Of a DNA stretch of 64,000 nt, positions 1 to 11,782 are shown piece after piece. Position 1 is the stretch's first letter. Every line of letters begins with the position of its first letter. Made by a program: the position numbers and the translations under genes. The DNA comes from Microplitis mediator. Lineage: Eukaryota; Arthropoda; Insecta; Hymenoptera; Braconidae. The notes under the pieces were generated by a model that saw only the letters and a program-made list of their open reading frames with translations, was not told the origin of the DNA and did not search any database. The stretch lies in contig NC_079969.1 in assembly GCF_029852145.1 (NCBI RefSeq), positions 24,234,459 to 24,298,458 on the forward strand. Reading direction: 5' to 3'.

Positions 1-361
1 GATAAATATCCAGTTTATATTCCAATGTCATCTTGTTATAAAACATTTCTTCATTTAAAAAATATTTATAGTCATCATCGTCCTCCTCTATCTGCTGTCC
101 AAGCAATTTTATTATAACGGAAAATTTTTTTGGCTCATCGGAAAATTTTATCACTATTTTACCGCGAAATAATTCAATCTTTCTATCACTTATTCTTTTA
201 CTCTTGTCATTTATTTGTTCTGATGGGTGTGAAACTTTATCAATTGATACTGAATCAAATTCAATAAATTCTCGTGATCCAACCTCGCAAAAACAACGAT
301 TGTGAACTATTTCAGGAATTATTTCTGTTATAAATTCAATACTGTCTTCTTTCTTATCCAT
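1..361 (-). CDS. N-terminal fragment of a protein, possibly EcKinase-like (CHK kinase-like) family
   Basis: An open frame starts at ATG 361 and stays open for 120 codons to the window edge, so the gene is cut off. The visible protein begins MDKKEDSIEFITEIIPEIVH and later has FSVIIKLLGQQ followed by an acidic run and FLNEEMFYNKM. That order (a beta-strand ending in a Lys in a VKLL-like motif, then an E-x-x-FYNK helix) resembles the N-lobe of insect ecdysteroid-kinase-like proteins, where the Lys would sit in the ATP site. This is a resemblance from memory, not a search. No intron is seen in the fragment. The catalytic loop would lie outside the window, so the function is not proven. Confidence 0.5.
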   Translation of the reverse strand, partial: MDKKEDSIEFITEIIPEIVHNRCFCEVGSREFIEFDSVSIDKVSHPSEQINDKSKRISDRKIELFRGKIVIKFSDEPKKFSVIIKLLGQQIEEDDDDYKYFLNEEMFYNKMTLEYKLDIY

Positions 362-563
362 TACTTTATTTTAAATTACAGTTTTTTTTTTATCTAAAAA
401 AATAAATTGTGAAATGTAAATATATATTTATATGCAGAGGAAAAATCTTCAATGATACGTTTAATTGTTGGTTTTAAAAACTAAAAAATATTTCAAAAAA
501 ATGAAAACAATTTTTAAAAATTTCACAAAAATTTTTTTTTAAATATGTAGTTTTTTTTACATG

Positions 564-764
564 CACTGTAAAAATCGGAAGTGAGTTCGGAATGACTGCA
601 GATTTTATTTGAAGCCGCGTTCACTCGAGTTCGAAGTTTTAATATTAAAATAAACTCCTTATAGGAGTGAATTTTACTCCGAACAAGGGGATTAAATACA
701 TACAGTCGTCCGCCGCGCATCTACTCCGAATTTAATCCGCGTTCACTCTGAAAATTTTTATCAG
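564..764. mobile_element. MITE, CACTGTAAAAAtCGGAGTGA family (copy 1)
   Basis: The left end reads CACTGTAAAAATCGGAAGTG and the right end is an imperfect inverse, CACTCTGAAAATTTTTATCAG. The interior has the family's alternating GGAGTGAA / TTCACTCCGA motifs and the phrase ATTAAATACATACAG. Related copies lie at 2385-2619, 16189-17268 and about 27560-27840. No coding capacity. Confidence 0.6.
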
Positions 765-2071
765 TATATGAATCGCTTATTTGAGAAACCCCATAAGTCA
801 TGTTTTTTACGAAATTGGGTTTTTTGCATTTTTGGGCTCTTTGGATCTCCCTGCATAGAAATCAATAAAAATATGCATCAAATCAGCATTTAAAAAAAAA
901 TTAACGGGGTGACAGCAATTTCATATAATTGAGAAACCCCATAAGTCAATGACTCAAATAAACATATGAAGTTTTAGTTTTACAGAAATCATTTTTTTTT
1001 TTTTTTATTTAAAATTCGCGCTTTTTTGGAAAATTAATTTCAAATGTTGTTTTATTGTTGACTGTTATATGACTAATTAAAATATTTAAATTAATTATAA
1101 TTTTTTGTAATTTCTGAGTTTCAGAGTTCAAATACATATTTAATACTTCATTTTATCAGTGTAATAAATGATTTGAGTGGAAACATTTAAAAAAACAATG
1201 ATTTTATAACTTTTTTTTCCGTTTGGTTGAGAAACCCCATAAGTCAATCAACTTTTAAATAATTTTTTTAAGTATTTCAGTTAAAAAATTAAATAAAAAA
1301 TTTGGAAAATCCAAAAGTGCACGCCTCGAACGCTCATGTTATGTTTTTTTTAAAGTTAAATTTCGAATAAAATTGAATATCCCGCTCTTTTCCCATAGAA
1401 ATTCCCATGGTAAATATACGGTAATAAAGGTAAAAAAAAATATAAGGAGATCATTCCTAACGAAAAATGGCGGCAGTGTGTGTTTGTTTACATGTAAGAT
1501 TGCCAGTTTTAACCGTAATGATTTATTTTTAAAAAAACGAGAAGGCCTACAGTAGTGATTTTTGAAAGGAACCTTCTTTGCTTATTTCTGAAAATTTTGA
1601 AAAAAAAATTAAGTAGTTTCGTCAAGTCGTTCTCGAGATACCCGTACCACGCCGTTTTTTTGAACCACAGACTAATGGACGTCCACGATAAATTTTTTTT
1701 AATGAACTTTTTTTTATATTAATACATATTGGACAAATTAAAAAAAGTATCAGGATTATTCATTAGTGTTTCAGCTTTATATTGATGTGCTTTTCATAAT
1801 GTGTAAGATTAATAGAAAAAAAATATATGCACTTTAATGAGTAGAAATCGTGTGACCTTGACAGGTCGGTTATAAAGCACAACCTCTCCGCTTCGCTTCC
1901 GAGGCGTGCAATTGTTCTTGTCGGAATCTTTTTCAGAGACGCTAACATTATTGTCTTAAATTATTTATTTATTATTTTAATGTCAAGTTTTGTCAGAAAA
2001 ATGTTTTTTGTTTTTCCTGAAAAATTTTGTTTTCTTGACTTATGGGGTTTCTCAAATAAGCGATTCATATA
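765..2071. mobile_element. Non-autonomous DNA transposon with perfect 36-bp TIRs
   Basis: Bases 765-800 and 2036-2071 are exact inverted repeats of 36 bp, beginning TATATGAATCGC and containing GAGAAACCCCATAAGTCA. The same 18-mer recurs inside at 931-948 and 1229-1246, giving four copies, like subterminal transposase-binding sites. A TA duplication is compatible with the TATA at each edge. The interior of about 1.2 kb has only short, unconvincing open frames, so the element appears non-autonomous. It abuts the end of the MITE at 564-764. Confidence 0.8.
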
Positions 2072-2124
2072 AATCGACGTGTTCAGTAAAAAAAAGTTAT
2101 TATTACAGCTCAATATTTTTGTTA

Positions 2125-2275
2125 TCCAAGTCGCACACTTGGCTTTGCGACTTGTCAATAAGACACCAGAATGTTGACAAAACCATCAGAAATTTAGGTC
2201 ACCAAAAAAATATCTGGTTAAATGACTTGACACAAGTGACGACAAAAAGTAAATTACAAATAAGTCATCTGACCG
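2125..2275. repeat. Dispersed repeat shared with 14065-14245
   Basis: Phrases such as GCACACTTGGCTTTGCGA, AATGTTGACAAAA and AAAATATCTG occur in the same order and spacing here and at 14065-14245. The frame that is open across part of this region is not preserved in the second copy, so I treat it as repeat DNA. Confidence 0.6.
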
Positions 2276-2384
2276 ACTTGTCAATCGAGATGATTTTTTT
2301 AAGACGGGAAAAAGAATCAAAATTTTCTATGACTCCTAAGACCAACATTTGTACGTCTTATTTATCTTTTTTTTTTAAATTTAT

Positions 2385-2619
2385 ACTGTAAAAAATTCGC
2401 GATGTGAAAGCGGAATAAATTCAAAGCAAATGAGTGTTTATTTATTTAATTCTCTTTGAGTGAAATTCACTCCGAAGAGTTTGTACTAATAGTTAAGTTC
2501 CGAATCAGAGTAAATGCGGATTAAAATTTTTTTTAAACTCCAGAACTCCGAGTGACAGAATAAATTCAAATTTAAATAAAATTCTCAATCACTCCGAATT
2601 CACTACCGATTTTTGACAG
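2385..2619. mobile_element. MITE, CACTGTAAAAAtCGGAGTGA family (copy 2)
   Basis: The left end is ACTGTAAAAAATTCGCGATG and the right end is CACTACCGATTTTTGACAG. Internal phrases TTCACTCCGA, CCGAATCAGAGT and CTCCGAGTGA match copies 3 and 4. Confidence 0.6.
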
Positions 2620-3447
2620 AAAGGAAACCGATACCGCGTAAAATAAAAATTTTTACTTTACAGTGAAATTAAAAAATAATAGTCAAGAAATTTTCTACTG
2701 ATTCATAAAACTCACTCTAATTATTAATATTAATTATAAGTACAGTAAAACAAATATTAATTATTAGTGTACAATTCAGACATGAGTGAATTGACTTTAG
2801 TTGTTATTAATAATTCACAGTAACACATGATAAATTAAAATAAATTAATCATTGCTTACTTAATAAATTATGAATAATAATCTACATCCGGTGTATTTTA
2901 CGTTAACTACCTTTACAACTTAACTTCACCAAAACCTCGACATCTGGCAATTTAAACTCACTGTACTGTACTGAGATGATAAATATACGATATACATACA
3001 TATATATCTATATGTCGGTTGAATATTACCCAGTGTCCCGTTCTTTCACTCCAGTTAATCAACTTCTTGCCGCTCTGACGTCACCAACGAGTTTATAAAC
3101 TACATACTTTGTATTAGTATTTATATTATATAAAATAATATGAAGTTATCAACAAATTTAATCAACGATAAGAAAAAAAAAATTGAGATGTTCATTTTTT
3201 ATTTTATTTATCGATAAAAAAAAATTTAGGAAAATGTCAGTAATCAAAATTTTAGTGATGAAAATTAAAATTCAAGTTTAGAAAATATTTTTGGATATAA
3301 TAAATTTATCAAGTATTTCAGTTGGGTGTTTCAAGAGGAAATGAGCCGAGACGATAAATGTATTTACTTAACAACGCGTTGGATATCACACATTAATGTG
3401 TTTATATATGTTCAAGCTTGTCAATAATATCCCTATCTAAATCGCAG
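2620..3447. other. Upstream region of the Gln/Cys-rich gene
   Basis: No gene body is visible. A less AT-rich patch near 3030-3110 contains CTGACGTCACC, a CRE-like octamer (TGACGTCA), and could be a promoter. An untranslated or short coding first exon joined to the acceptor AG at 3446-3447 would be expected in this region, but I could not place it. Confidence 0.3.
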
Positions 3448-3473
3448 GTTGGTTGCAGTATCACGCAAATTCA

Positions 3474-6400
3474 ATGCCGCAAATTGCTGGAACGTATCCC
3501 AATGTTGGCAATGTTCTAGCGGATACAAGTCAAAATAATTTTGTCCAACAACAACAGCAGCCTCAACAACAACAACAACAACAACAGCAGCAACAACAAC
3601 AGATACACCAGCAAGGACAATATTCCAGACAACAAAACCAGCCCTTTAGTCAGCCGATGCAAGTGGGTGCGTTTGACAGAGGCTTTACTATGAATCAACA
3701 GGGTAATTTTTTTTTATTTATTAATTTTATAATTTCATAGCCACAATTTTTCGCTCTTGAATTTAAAAAATTTTTCTGATCATAAAACAAATAATTAATG
3801 AAAAAGAAAATTTATTTCCGTGATTTAAATGAAAAAATACATTCCCCTTTTAGCAAACCCGTAATTAAGACAAAAAATATTTTACAGTAATAAATTTTTT
3901 ATGCAAAAAGTTAACTCTTAAAATAATTCAGCAAATAAAATGAATAATTAACCCAAAAAAAATAAATTACATTTTTTGAAATTAATTAAAAAAAATGTAT
4001 TATAACTTGAATAAAAAAAACTTTTCTCAATTACCAGGCAATTATCTAACCAACAGTCCGTATCAAGATCCATACCCATTTGCCCAAGTACAAGGACCCG
4101 CGCAAACCGGATTTCCCTTCGCACAAAGTTATCCATACACAAATCAAAACCCCTTGAATGTATCCAATATTGCTCAGCATCCAATCTACAATTCTTTACA
4201 ACCCCAAGGAGCGACAGCCCTCGAGCATCTCCGCCCTTACATTCAAACTCAGCCAACTCCAATCTTCATTCTCCCAAGTAATCCAGTCGTACAACTGCCC
4301 TCCACTCAAGGACCCAACTGCCCAAACACCAGAACCGGAGCTTGCGGGACACAGTTTTGCTGTTCACCAGCACCAATGCCACCCCCTTACATTCCTTATC
4401 CATGTCCACTTCCTTATCCAACTCCATTCTGTCGTCCAGCGCCAAACTGCCGAGACTTTACCAACTGTCATGACACTTCAAACTGCAAAGACTCATCAAA
4501 CTGTAGCTGCTGTCCCAAAAGACCTTTCGATTGTTCACCTTGCGATTTTACACGCGAGCATCGTTGCGAACCAACTCATGACACTATTTGCAGCAAGACG
4601 AATTGTCCTGCATCAATAAGTCTTCAAGCGTTGGCGTCACAATTGTTATCAATACCCGGTGTGATATCATGCGCAGCAACGCGTCTCGTCTTACGTCGAG
4701 TTCCCGGTTCTAATATAAGAAATTCAACAGAAGAAACCGTCGAACGTGCGCGGAAAACAATAAATACCTTAACCCAGGAACAATTATTGACAGAAACACG
4801 AAACGCGCAGCAAATAAACGCCCTAATAAATCTTCACATGGCAGCAAATCCACCAGCAAATATAATTCCTCTTCTAACAACAGTTCAACTAAAAGTAAAT
4901 GTACTTAAAAATCAACTAGAGTCAATAATAAATCACCGGATTTGTGAAAATCAAGGCGCGGGAGCTGAAACTTGCGTTGGTTTGGATCCGACAGTTTTAT
5001 CTTTCAAGTCTGATCAAGAGTTGAGAACATTACTGGCAACATTGAGACAAAAGGAATGCGATGAACGTGTAAATCTAAACTTTGCGTCTTATCATTCTCA
5101 ACGTGTAATTGCTGAAACTAGACTGAGGAATATCGAGGATAAAATAACAGCCGTTGAAGCTGAAATAGAGAGACGTAGATGTGCTTGTATACCACCAACA
5201 CTTAGACAAACAAGACTAACGTGTCATGATTCTCGTGGTACTGTTTGGCATGCTTATCCAGGTACTTTACCAGCATCATCAACTCCCATGAATTTTGCTT
5301 CATTTAACCAACGACAAATAGGTCAACCACTTGGACAACCATCTCCACGTGATTGTTATTCATCTGATCCATTTAACTTTGATGATAGAAATCCTAGACG
5401 ACTAAATTTACGACCTCATGTTGGCAGTCCCGAGACCACTTATCGTAAACCTCCGGCTCTTATCAAACAGAATTCCGATAAACTAATCAAAGACAGTGAT
5501 GACGACTGTGACATTGATACTGCCGATAATAATGATACCAATACTTCCTCTAATAATGATAATAGTAACAGTAATAATGATGATAATGACGACAAATGTA
5601 ATTGCGATTGCGATAAATCCACAGAGGATGAAAATGAGGATAAAAAAAAACTTCAAAAAAAAGTAAACGAAGCAGATCAAGACGGAGAGACTGAAATTTA
5701 TATGAAAAATAATTTTAAAAATAAAAATGTTTATTTTTATGACGATATTAATTTTAATGAGCAATTAGAAAATAATGAAAAAAATGGAGATGTTATTGAA
5801 GATCTGAATGCTAGTCAAGTTATTGATGAAAAAAATAATTCAATTAATAGAAAATATGGTAATTATGCGAGCAAAGATGTTAAGACTTCAAGGATTTCCA
5901 GCATGAATTTGAAGACTAGTAGTAGTAGTAATAATAATAATAATGAAATAAAAATATCAAGACAAGTAATTCAAGATAAATTACTTCTTCAATTGAATTC
6001 AGCTGTCGATTTACCTTGCAATTCATCAAACAACTATCGTAAGATATATTATTTGAATAATTTCATTTCATTAACTTTTAAAAATGATTGTAAATTCATT
6101 TATAATAATAATAAAAGTTTGGTAAATTTAAAAGTACACGACTCTTAATGCTCATTTGCAAAAAAAAAGAAAAATGTACGATAAAAGTTTCAAGGACAAT
6201 TTTTTTATTTTTTCCTTTCTATTACACTAGAAATTTAAATTTCGTTCGGGAAAATAGTCAGATGTATTTTTTCGCGTAGGCGCGACTGGTGTGACGAAAG
6301 TGCATGTAAAAAACATGAATAGATATACAAAATTAGTCAAGATAAAAGCCCCTGTACCCGCTCACTTTTCATTGGAGTGAGATTAAATCACTCGATATAA

Positions 6401-8703
6401 ATTAATAAATAAAATGAAAAACCAGATTTTTTTTATAGTTATTTTTTGAAGTTTCGAGTATTAGAATAAAATTTAAGTTTGAAGAATAATCTAGATAATT
6501 AATTATTATTAATTTTTTAAATAAGCTCCTTGAGTGTACCCATAGTCGCTCACTAAAAGTTGTGATGTACCATTACTCGATCAACACATGGCCCTATAGT
6601 CGCTCAAAGACAATATCAATTAAACTATGATAAGTTTATTGATTTGGACAAATAATTTATAAATTATACTACTTTATTCTTTTATAATATAAAATTTCAT
6701 GAATTTTAAAAATGTATTTAATAAGATATTGTTACAACAATTCTTAAAAAATTTGACGTAACATAAATTTAATCTAACGAATGAACGTTAAAGTAAAAAA
6801 TGCCCGGCTGAGCGCGATTTTGAAAACAGTCATTTAATTTAAATTTATAATCTATTATAAAATAATTTGATACATCATATTTTAATATATTTAGATTCAC
6901 AAATAATTATTTATCAATAATAAATTTTTTAGTTGTAATTTTTTTTTATAAAAATTATAAAAAAATGCCTTAAACAGTTTAAGTGAGCGACTAACGGTAC
7001 TGAGCGGGTATAGGAGCTTTTACCTTAAGCTCTTTTGCACGACTCATGATGCGCAGCATCAGTGTGCTTTACGATCGAAAAATTTTTATTAATTATAATT
7101 AAATGGGGCCGAATTTGATGGCCATTAATGACACACTTCTTCTTCGGCCCTAAAATAATCTTTTAAAAAAAAAAGTTATCCAAATAATGGCTTTTTTTCT
7201 CGAGTTTTTGTGTTTACGGATTATGGACACTTTTCTGCTGCTTGACGGGAAATTTGTTTTTACATTTTGATGCTTTTTTAGTTACTTAATACATCAAATT
7301 GGACTTAATAAATAACAAAATTGATCCTTATTAAATTCTCTATTCGATGATATGTAACTTGGTTAAGCTCCGTGGACTAACAAGAGTAAAACAGTAAAAA
7401 CAATAGCGAAAAAGGGGCAAACTGAATTTTTCGATCGTGAAGCACACTCTAATGCTTCGCATTAAGAGTCGTGCAATATTTGTTTATATGAATTTAATTT
7501 AAGTCTTTTTATTTTTAAAAATTATTTAGTTAAGAAAAGTAGAAAAATTAATTTTTAGATCACCAAGAGAGTAATAGAGAACTGACGAGCGATGGAAATA
7601 AATACACAAAGCCTTTGACTGAGCAGCGAAATCTATCAGAAAGTGGGAGTGAAGAAGAAATTACGGGACTAGATAAATTTATATATGGAGCACTTTCAGT
7701 TATCGGTGGGTTTAGTAATCAATTGGCGTCATTTGGTTCAATTATTGGTAATAAAATATCAGCTTTAAAATCACATCTGGTACCCGAAATTTCTAATCCA
7801 TTATTACCGAGTTTCTCTAATAATTTACCCAATACTTCGCACAATTCGCATTATTTACGTCATGAAAATTCAAATACATTTATAGTAAATAATAGTAGAG
7901 TGAAAAGATTAAATTTGAGTAGTAGTGGAATTAAAAATACAGGAGGTGAATTATTTATAGAATTTAATTCAAATGATAAATTATCTAAAATAAAAAATAT
8001 AATTATCGAAGATAAAACGAATGAAAAAATTTACATTTTAATGAGACGAACATTGAATAGTAATAATAATGATGATAATAAATTGTGGAAAAAGTTATAC
8101 AAAGAAGATAAAACTCTATTGATAAGAAGTAGATTTAAGAATTCTCAATCAATGTCATCAAGAATTCAATTGACACCATTTATTCCTTTTACGGCTGTTA
8201 CACAACCGAAATGTCTGAGTAAAAATACGGTGGTGGTTAAAAAAAATTCACCGATGAGTACAAGTCCAAGGGAGTCGAGGACAAAGGCCGAGATAAAGAT
8301 GGAGACGAGGAGAGTATTATCTGAATTGTCATTATCAAATGTTGGTTGTAATAATAATCGATATGGTTCAATGGATGTTATTAAAAGTAGCAAAAAGTTT
8401 AGGTCTTTATCTAAAATTAAAAAGTTTAAAGAGATAAAAGAAGACTTAGAAAATGAAACAGAGATAAATTATGAATACCAAGTAACTTTGAGGGAAAATT
8501 CATCCTCATTTGATAGCAGAAGCAACAAAAGTAATAGTTTTAGTTTCACCAGTAGAAGCTGTAGAAATACCAAAAGTACCAGCGGAGAAAGTTCCTTTGA
8601 CGAAATATTAAAAGTTGAAATTTTAAATTTAAAATCAATGAAAAATATAATGGAAATTTCGACAGAGTCAATTCTTAATATTCACGATTATTCTGAATTA
8701 TAA
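3474..8703 (+). CDS. Uncharacterised Gln-rich / Cys-rich / Asn-Asp-rich protein, 1124 residues, three exons
   Basis: Coding exons are 3474-3702, 4038-6038 and 7559-8703. Donors are AGG/GTAATT and TATC/GTAAGA, and acceptors are TTACCAG and TTTTTAG. Lengths 229+2001+1145 give 1125 codons including the stop. The acceptor at 3446-3447 opens the same frame seven codons before the ATG, so an upstream coding exon is also possible. Protein layout: poly-Gln about 25-43; Pro/Gln-rich to about 170; a Cys-rich block about 171-266 with four tandem six-residue NCxDxx-type units; a helical, coiled-coil-like part about 267-457; an acidic Asp/Asn/Ser tract about 557-617 with CNCDC; then a Ser/Asn/Lys-rich tail. 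Both introns are AT-rich; intron 2 (6039-7558) carries two TIR elements. I do not recognise the family. There is no clear signal peptide at the chosen start. Confidence 0.75.
3546..3602 (+). repeat. CAA/CAG trinucleotide tract coding poly-Gln
   Basis: A run of CAA and CAG codons, broken by one CCT, encodes the N-terminal poly-Gln of the gene that contains it. On the other strand it reads as a leucine run, which is an artefact. Confidence 0.85.
6341..7025 (+). mobile_element. MITE, AAAGCCCCTATACCCGCTCA family (copy 1, in intron)
   Basis: About 685 bp with inverted ends: GATAAAAGCCCCTGTACCCG at the left and GAGCGGGTATAGGAGCTTTT at the right. Two nearly identical copies occur at 20001-20685 (same orientation) and 60035-60726 (inverted). 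No open frame is conserved, so this is a non-autonomous element. It lies inside intron 2 of the Gln/Cys-rich gene. Confidence 0.85.
7037..7474. mobile_element. TIR element with about 48-bp inverted ends (in intron)
   Basis: The left end GCACGACTCATGATGCGCAG and the right end GCATTAAGAGTCGTGC pair as inverted repeats. The match extends inward through AGTGTGCTT and ACGATCGAAAAA to about 48 bp with a few mismatches. A related solo end (ACGACTCTTAATGCTCATTT) lies near 6138, in the same intron. Confidence 0.7.
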
Positions 8704-8922
8704 AATTTAATATTACGATTTTTTTATATGGATATATATTTAAATATATATGAAAATATTTTCATAATTTAAATATTTAATTATATTAACATATTGATTA
8801 AATTATTTCAAATTCAATAGTTTTATTTTATTTATTTATAAAGTACACGGGAAAAAATGATACTGAAGTTAGCCGACGTTTAATAATTTTTTAACTTTTT
8901 TAAAAATGGTGATTTATGAAAA

Positions 8923-9832
8923 CAGGGTGGCCACGAAGAAATGATTTCAAAATTCCCTGATATTTCCCGGTTTTCCAGTAAAGTTTTTCACATTTTTCCC
9001 TGATTTAGAAATTTTATTCGTATCATTTAGATATTCAAAGTTTTTATTATATTTTCATTTTTAATAATTAAATTTGGTAATTAAATCATGCGAGAAACCA
9101 TAAAAAATGGCAATAAAATAAATTAATATTGCCTACTTTTGATTATTCGATGTTAAAAATGTATAAGTTAAAATATTTAATAAGAATTTTTATTATTTAA
9201 ATAAATTAAAAATACACTGGTTACAAAAATTAAGGGATGTTAAAAAAATTTGAAATTTTTTAGTAATTTACAACAGTTTGTAACTCGAAGGAAAATGGTC
9301 GTACAATAAAAACAAAAAGTCAAACTGTAGCTTCAAGTGTCTAGTTTTCTGATCTGGGTCTTTAAATTTTTTTATTATGCACGGTTCCGGAGCAATAAAA
9401 AATCAATTATAATTATCGAAAAAAATTTATTGAAGCTCGAAGACCGTTTTTAAGACGAGCAAAAATTTGGTAAATTTCTTTTTCGATAGTTTTCTTAGGA
9501 TTACTCCGGAACCGCACATAATAAAAAAATTTAAAGACCAGATCAGAAAACTAGACACTTGAAGCTACAATTTGCCTTTTTTGTTTTTGTCGTTTGACCA
9601 TTTTCCTTCGAGTTACAACCTGTTGAAAATCACTTTAAAATTTGAAATTTTTTTAATATCCCTTAATTTTTATAACTAGTGTATAATTTAAAATTTTTTT
9701 AATTTTGAACTGTTACAATTTAATTCCCGGATACTTTTCGAAATTTCCTGACATTTCCATGATATTTCGCGGTTGCATTAAATTCCCTGATAATTCGCGA
9801 CATTCCCGGTTTTCCCGGTTTGTGGCCACCCT
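8923..9832. mobile_element. hAT-like non-autonomous element with CAGGGTGGCCAC ends
   Basis: The termini CAGGGTGGCCAC and GTGGCCACCCT are inverted repeats typical of hAT-type elements. The subterminal regions are rich in TTCCCGG and CCCTGAT motifs. No transposase is visible. An exact 8-bp target duplication cannot be resolved because the flanks are A-runs. It contains a further element at 9215-9681. Confidence 0.7.
9215..9681. mobile_element. Long-arm Tc1/mariner-like foldback MITE, innermost of a nest
   Basis: The ends are CACTGGTTACAAAAATTAAG and its diverged inverse, flanked on each side by TA. The two arms are about 200-220 bp each (9215-9430 and 9470-9681), sharing GTGTCTAGTTTTCTGATCTG and GGTTCCGGAG. 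The unit is therefore a near-complete hairpin with a short central spacer. Confidence 0.8.
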
Positions 9833-9971
9833 CAAAAAAAAAAATATGTGAAAAATTTCACCTATAGCTTTGTTAATTTTCTATCTGTGCATACTTTTAG
9901 TTTTTTTTTTTAATTAATTTGTTGAAAAAAAAAATTCGAAAATTTTCAATTGTTTGCGAACTTCAGGATCA

Positions 9972-11782
9972 TAAAAAAAAAACATTTCTAGGCGTAAGAA
10001 ATTTCCACTTTACCTAAGAAATTTTTTGCATTATAAGTTTTTAAAAAATTTCTTGGGGCGAAGAAAAATTTTCCTGACAAAAAATTTTTTTTTCTGTCTA
10101 ATAAAAAATTAAAAAAAAAAATTTGGTAAATTGGATCTAAACAATAATAATAAGAGTAAATTTTTTTTTAATTATATATTTGGGTATTTTCATTTTGAAT
10201 ATATATTAAATTTCTTACAAGCTAGTGGATTGGTTACAATTGAAAATAATTAAAAAAAAAATGCTCATGCTTTATATATTTGTATCTTTTAAGAGCATAA
10301 ACTGCTGAATTGCTTTGATCGTTTAAAGAAAAAAATTTATCTTTATACAAAAGTCTAACGGCCTCAAAAATTAATTTTTATAACGATTTTCATTTCATAG
10401 TTTTGTATAAAATGAATAAACTAAAATTTTTATATATTTATTTTTTTTTTTCGTATAAATGTAAAAATCACCACAATATTTAACCCCATTTATAATGTTT
10501 TCAATAAATCGACACGAATTTCTATAAAAATAATTTCATATTACAACTAATAATTTTCTAATTAAATAAATTTATCGTTTCTGTTTAATCGAAAACAAAC
10601 TTCGCACAATCCTCATATTTAATGTCTTAAGAATTAAATTATTTAAAAATACATGAAGACATGGAGTATAAATTTTCAAAAATTAAAATTTAGTTTCCCG
10701 ATTCTTCAAATTATTTACAAATTTAATGAATTTAAAAATTTTAATTAACAAAATTTCTACTATAAAAATTATTTTTTTTTTTGGGGATTCTGACACAGTG
10801 TCCCCACTTTTTAAAAATATGCGATGACTTAACTGTCATAAGCGTATCAAAATTTTATTAATTAATTTAAAAGAGTTTTTAAAAAATTGCAGTTGATATC
10901 AATTGGGAGTTTAACGAAATTTGTAAAATAAATTCCAGTAAAATCTTAATGTCAATTTATAATTTGAATTTTCGTAGGCTAAAATTTACATACCGAATTT
11001 CGTTTGAATTCTAATTCATAACAACTATAAGTAATTTTTTAAAATCTACATCCCAGCGAAATTGTCCTTTTTTCAATTAATGCTTCAATTTTTTTAAAAT
11101 TAATTGATAGAATTTTGAACTGCTTATGATAGTCGTCATTAAAAATTTTTAAAAAATAGGAGACACTGTCTGAGAAAGGCCTTAATTTTAAAAATTCACT
11201 TGACATAAAAGTATTTTATAATTTAATACTCAGACAAAAAACTTTATCGCCTTTCAATTATAAAAATAAGAGAATTTTTTATTGCCGTGTAAAGTTTTAA
11301 GGGTTAAATTTGTTTCGCTTATTTAAAAAATTGCCATAATTAAAAAAAAAAAAACATACTTGACTCTATGATGCAAAAGTAATTCGTCTGAAATCCAGCC
11401 AATAATTAATTACAATATCAAAGTATAAATATTATTTACGTACTTTGTAAGCCTAAATATATATTAAATAGTTACACTACAATCGCAACACAGAGTCACT
11501 TAAACTTTATTCCAACAATTATTATTACACATGTAATTGTCTTTTTTTTTTCTTGAAATCAGTATTTCTAAATAGCCACACATAACTCTAAAAAAATTAT
11601 TTATTTTCATTTATTGGCATATAATTTTTTACCTTAGAACGTACAGCTGCCCTTTATATTTCAATTGTAATTAAATATTACTCACATTTATAAATATATC
11701 AAGCAAGTGTTAATTAACTAATTATCAAAAATTTCATCAGACTGACACGTCTGTCATTTCAGATATATATTTATATTTATAC
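9972..11782. other. AT-rich spacer, no gene seen
   Basis: Very AT-rich intergenic DNA. A short palindromic repeat of the TTCTTGGGGCGAAGAAA type lies at about 9985-10100 and resembles the family at 49940-50113. I see no coding exon or RNA gene. Confidence 0.6.

Larger units (their letters stand above)
8858..9971. mobile_element. MITE, TGATACTGAAGTTAGCAGACGT family, split by a nested element
   Basis: The ends TGATACTGAAGTTAGCCGAC (8858) and GCGAACTTCAGGATCA (to 9971) define a copy of the roughly 200-bp family seen at 27877, 39811-40910, 46356, 46732 and 50632. Here it is interrupted after TTTATGAAAA by the element at 8923-9832. The outer sequence resumes with TATGTGAAAAATTTCACC, matching the middle of the other copies. 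Confidence 0.8.

Noticed and set aside
1990..2391. 133-codon frame, plus strand
   Set aside because: It starts inside a TIR, runs through a dispersed repeat and into a MITE; the copy at 14 kb does not keep the frame.
3516..3698. Leucine-rich open frame on the minus strand
   Set aside because: It is the complement of the CAA/CAG tract in the real exon.
3995..4037. Possible ATG start for the large exon at 3995
   Set aside because: It lies in the intron before a good acceptor (TTACCAG); the exon join 3702 to 4038 is in phase.
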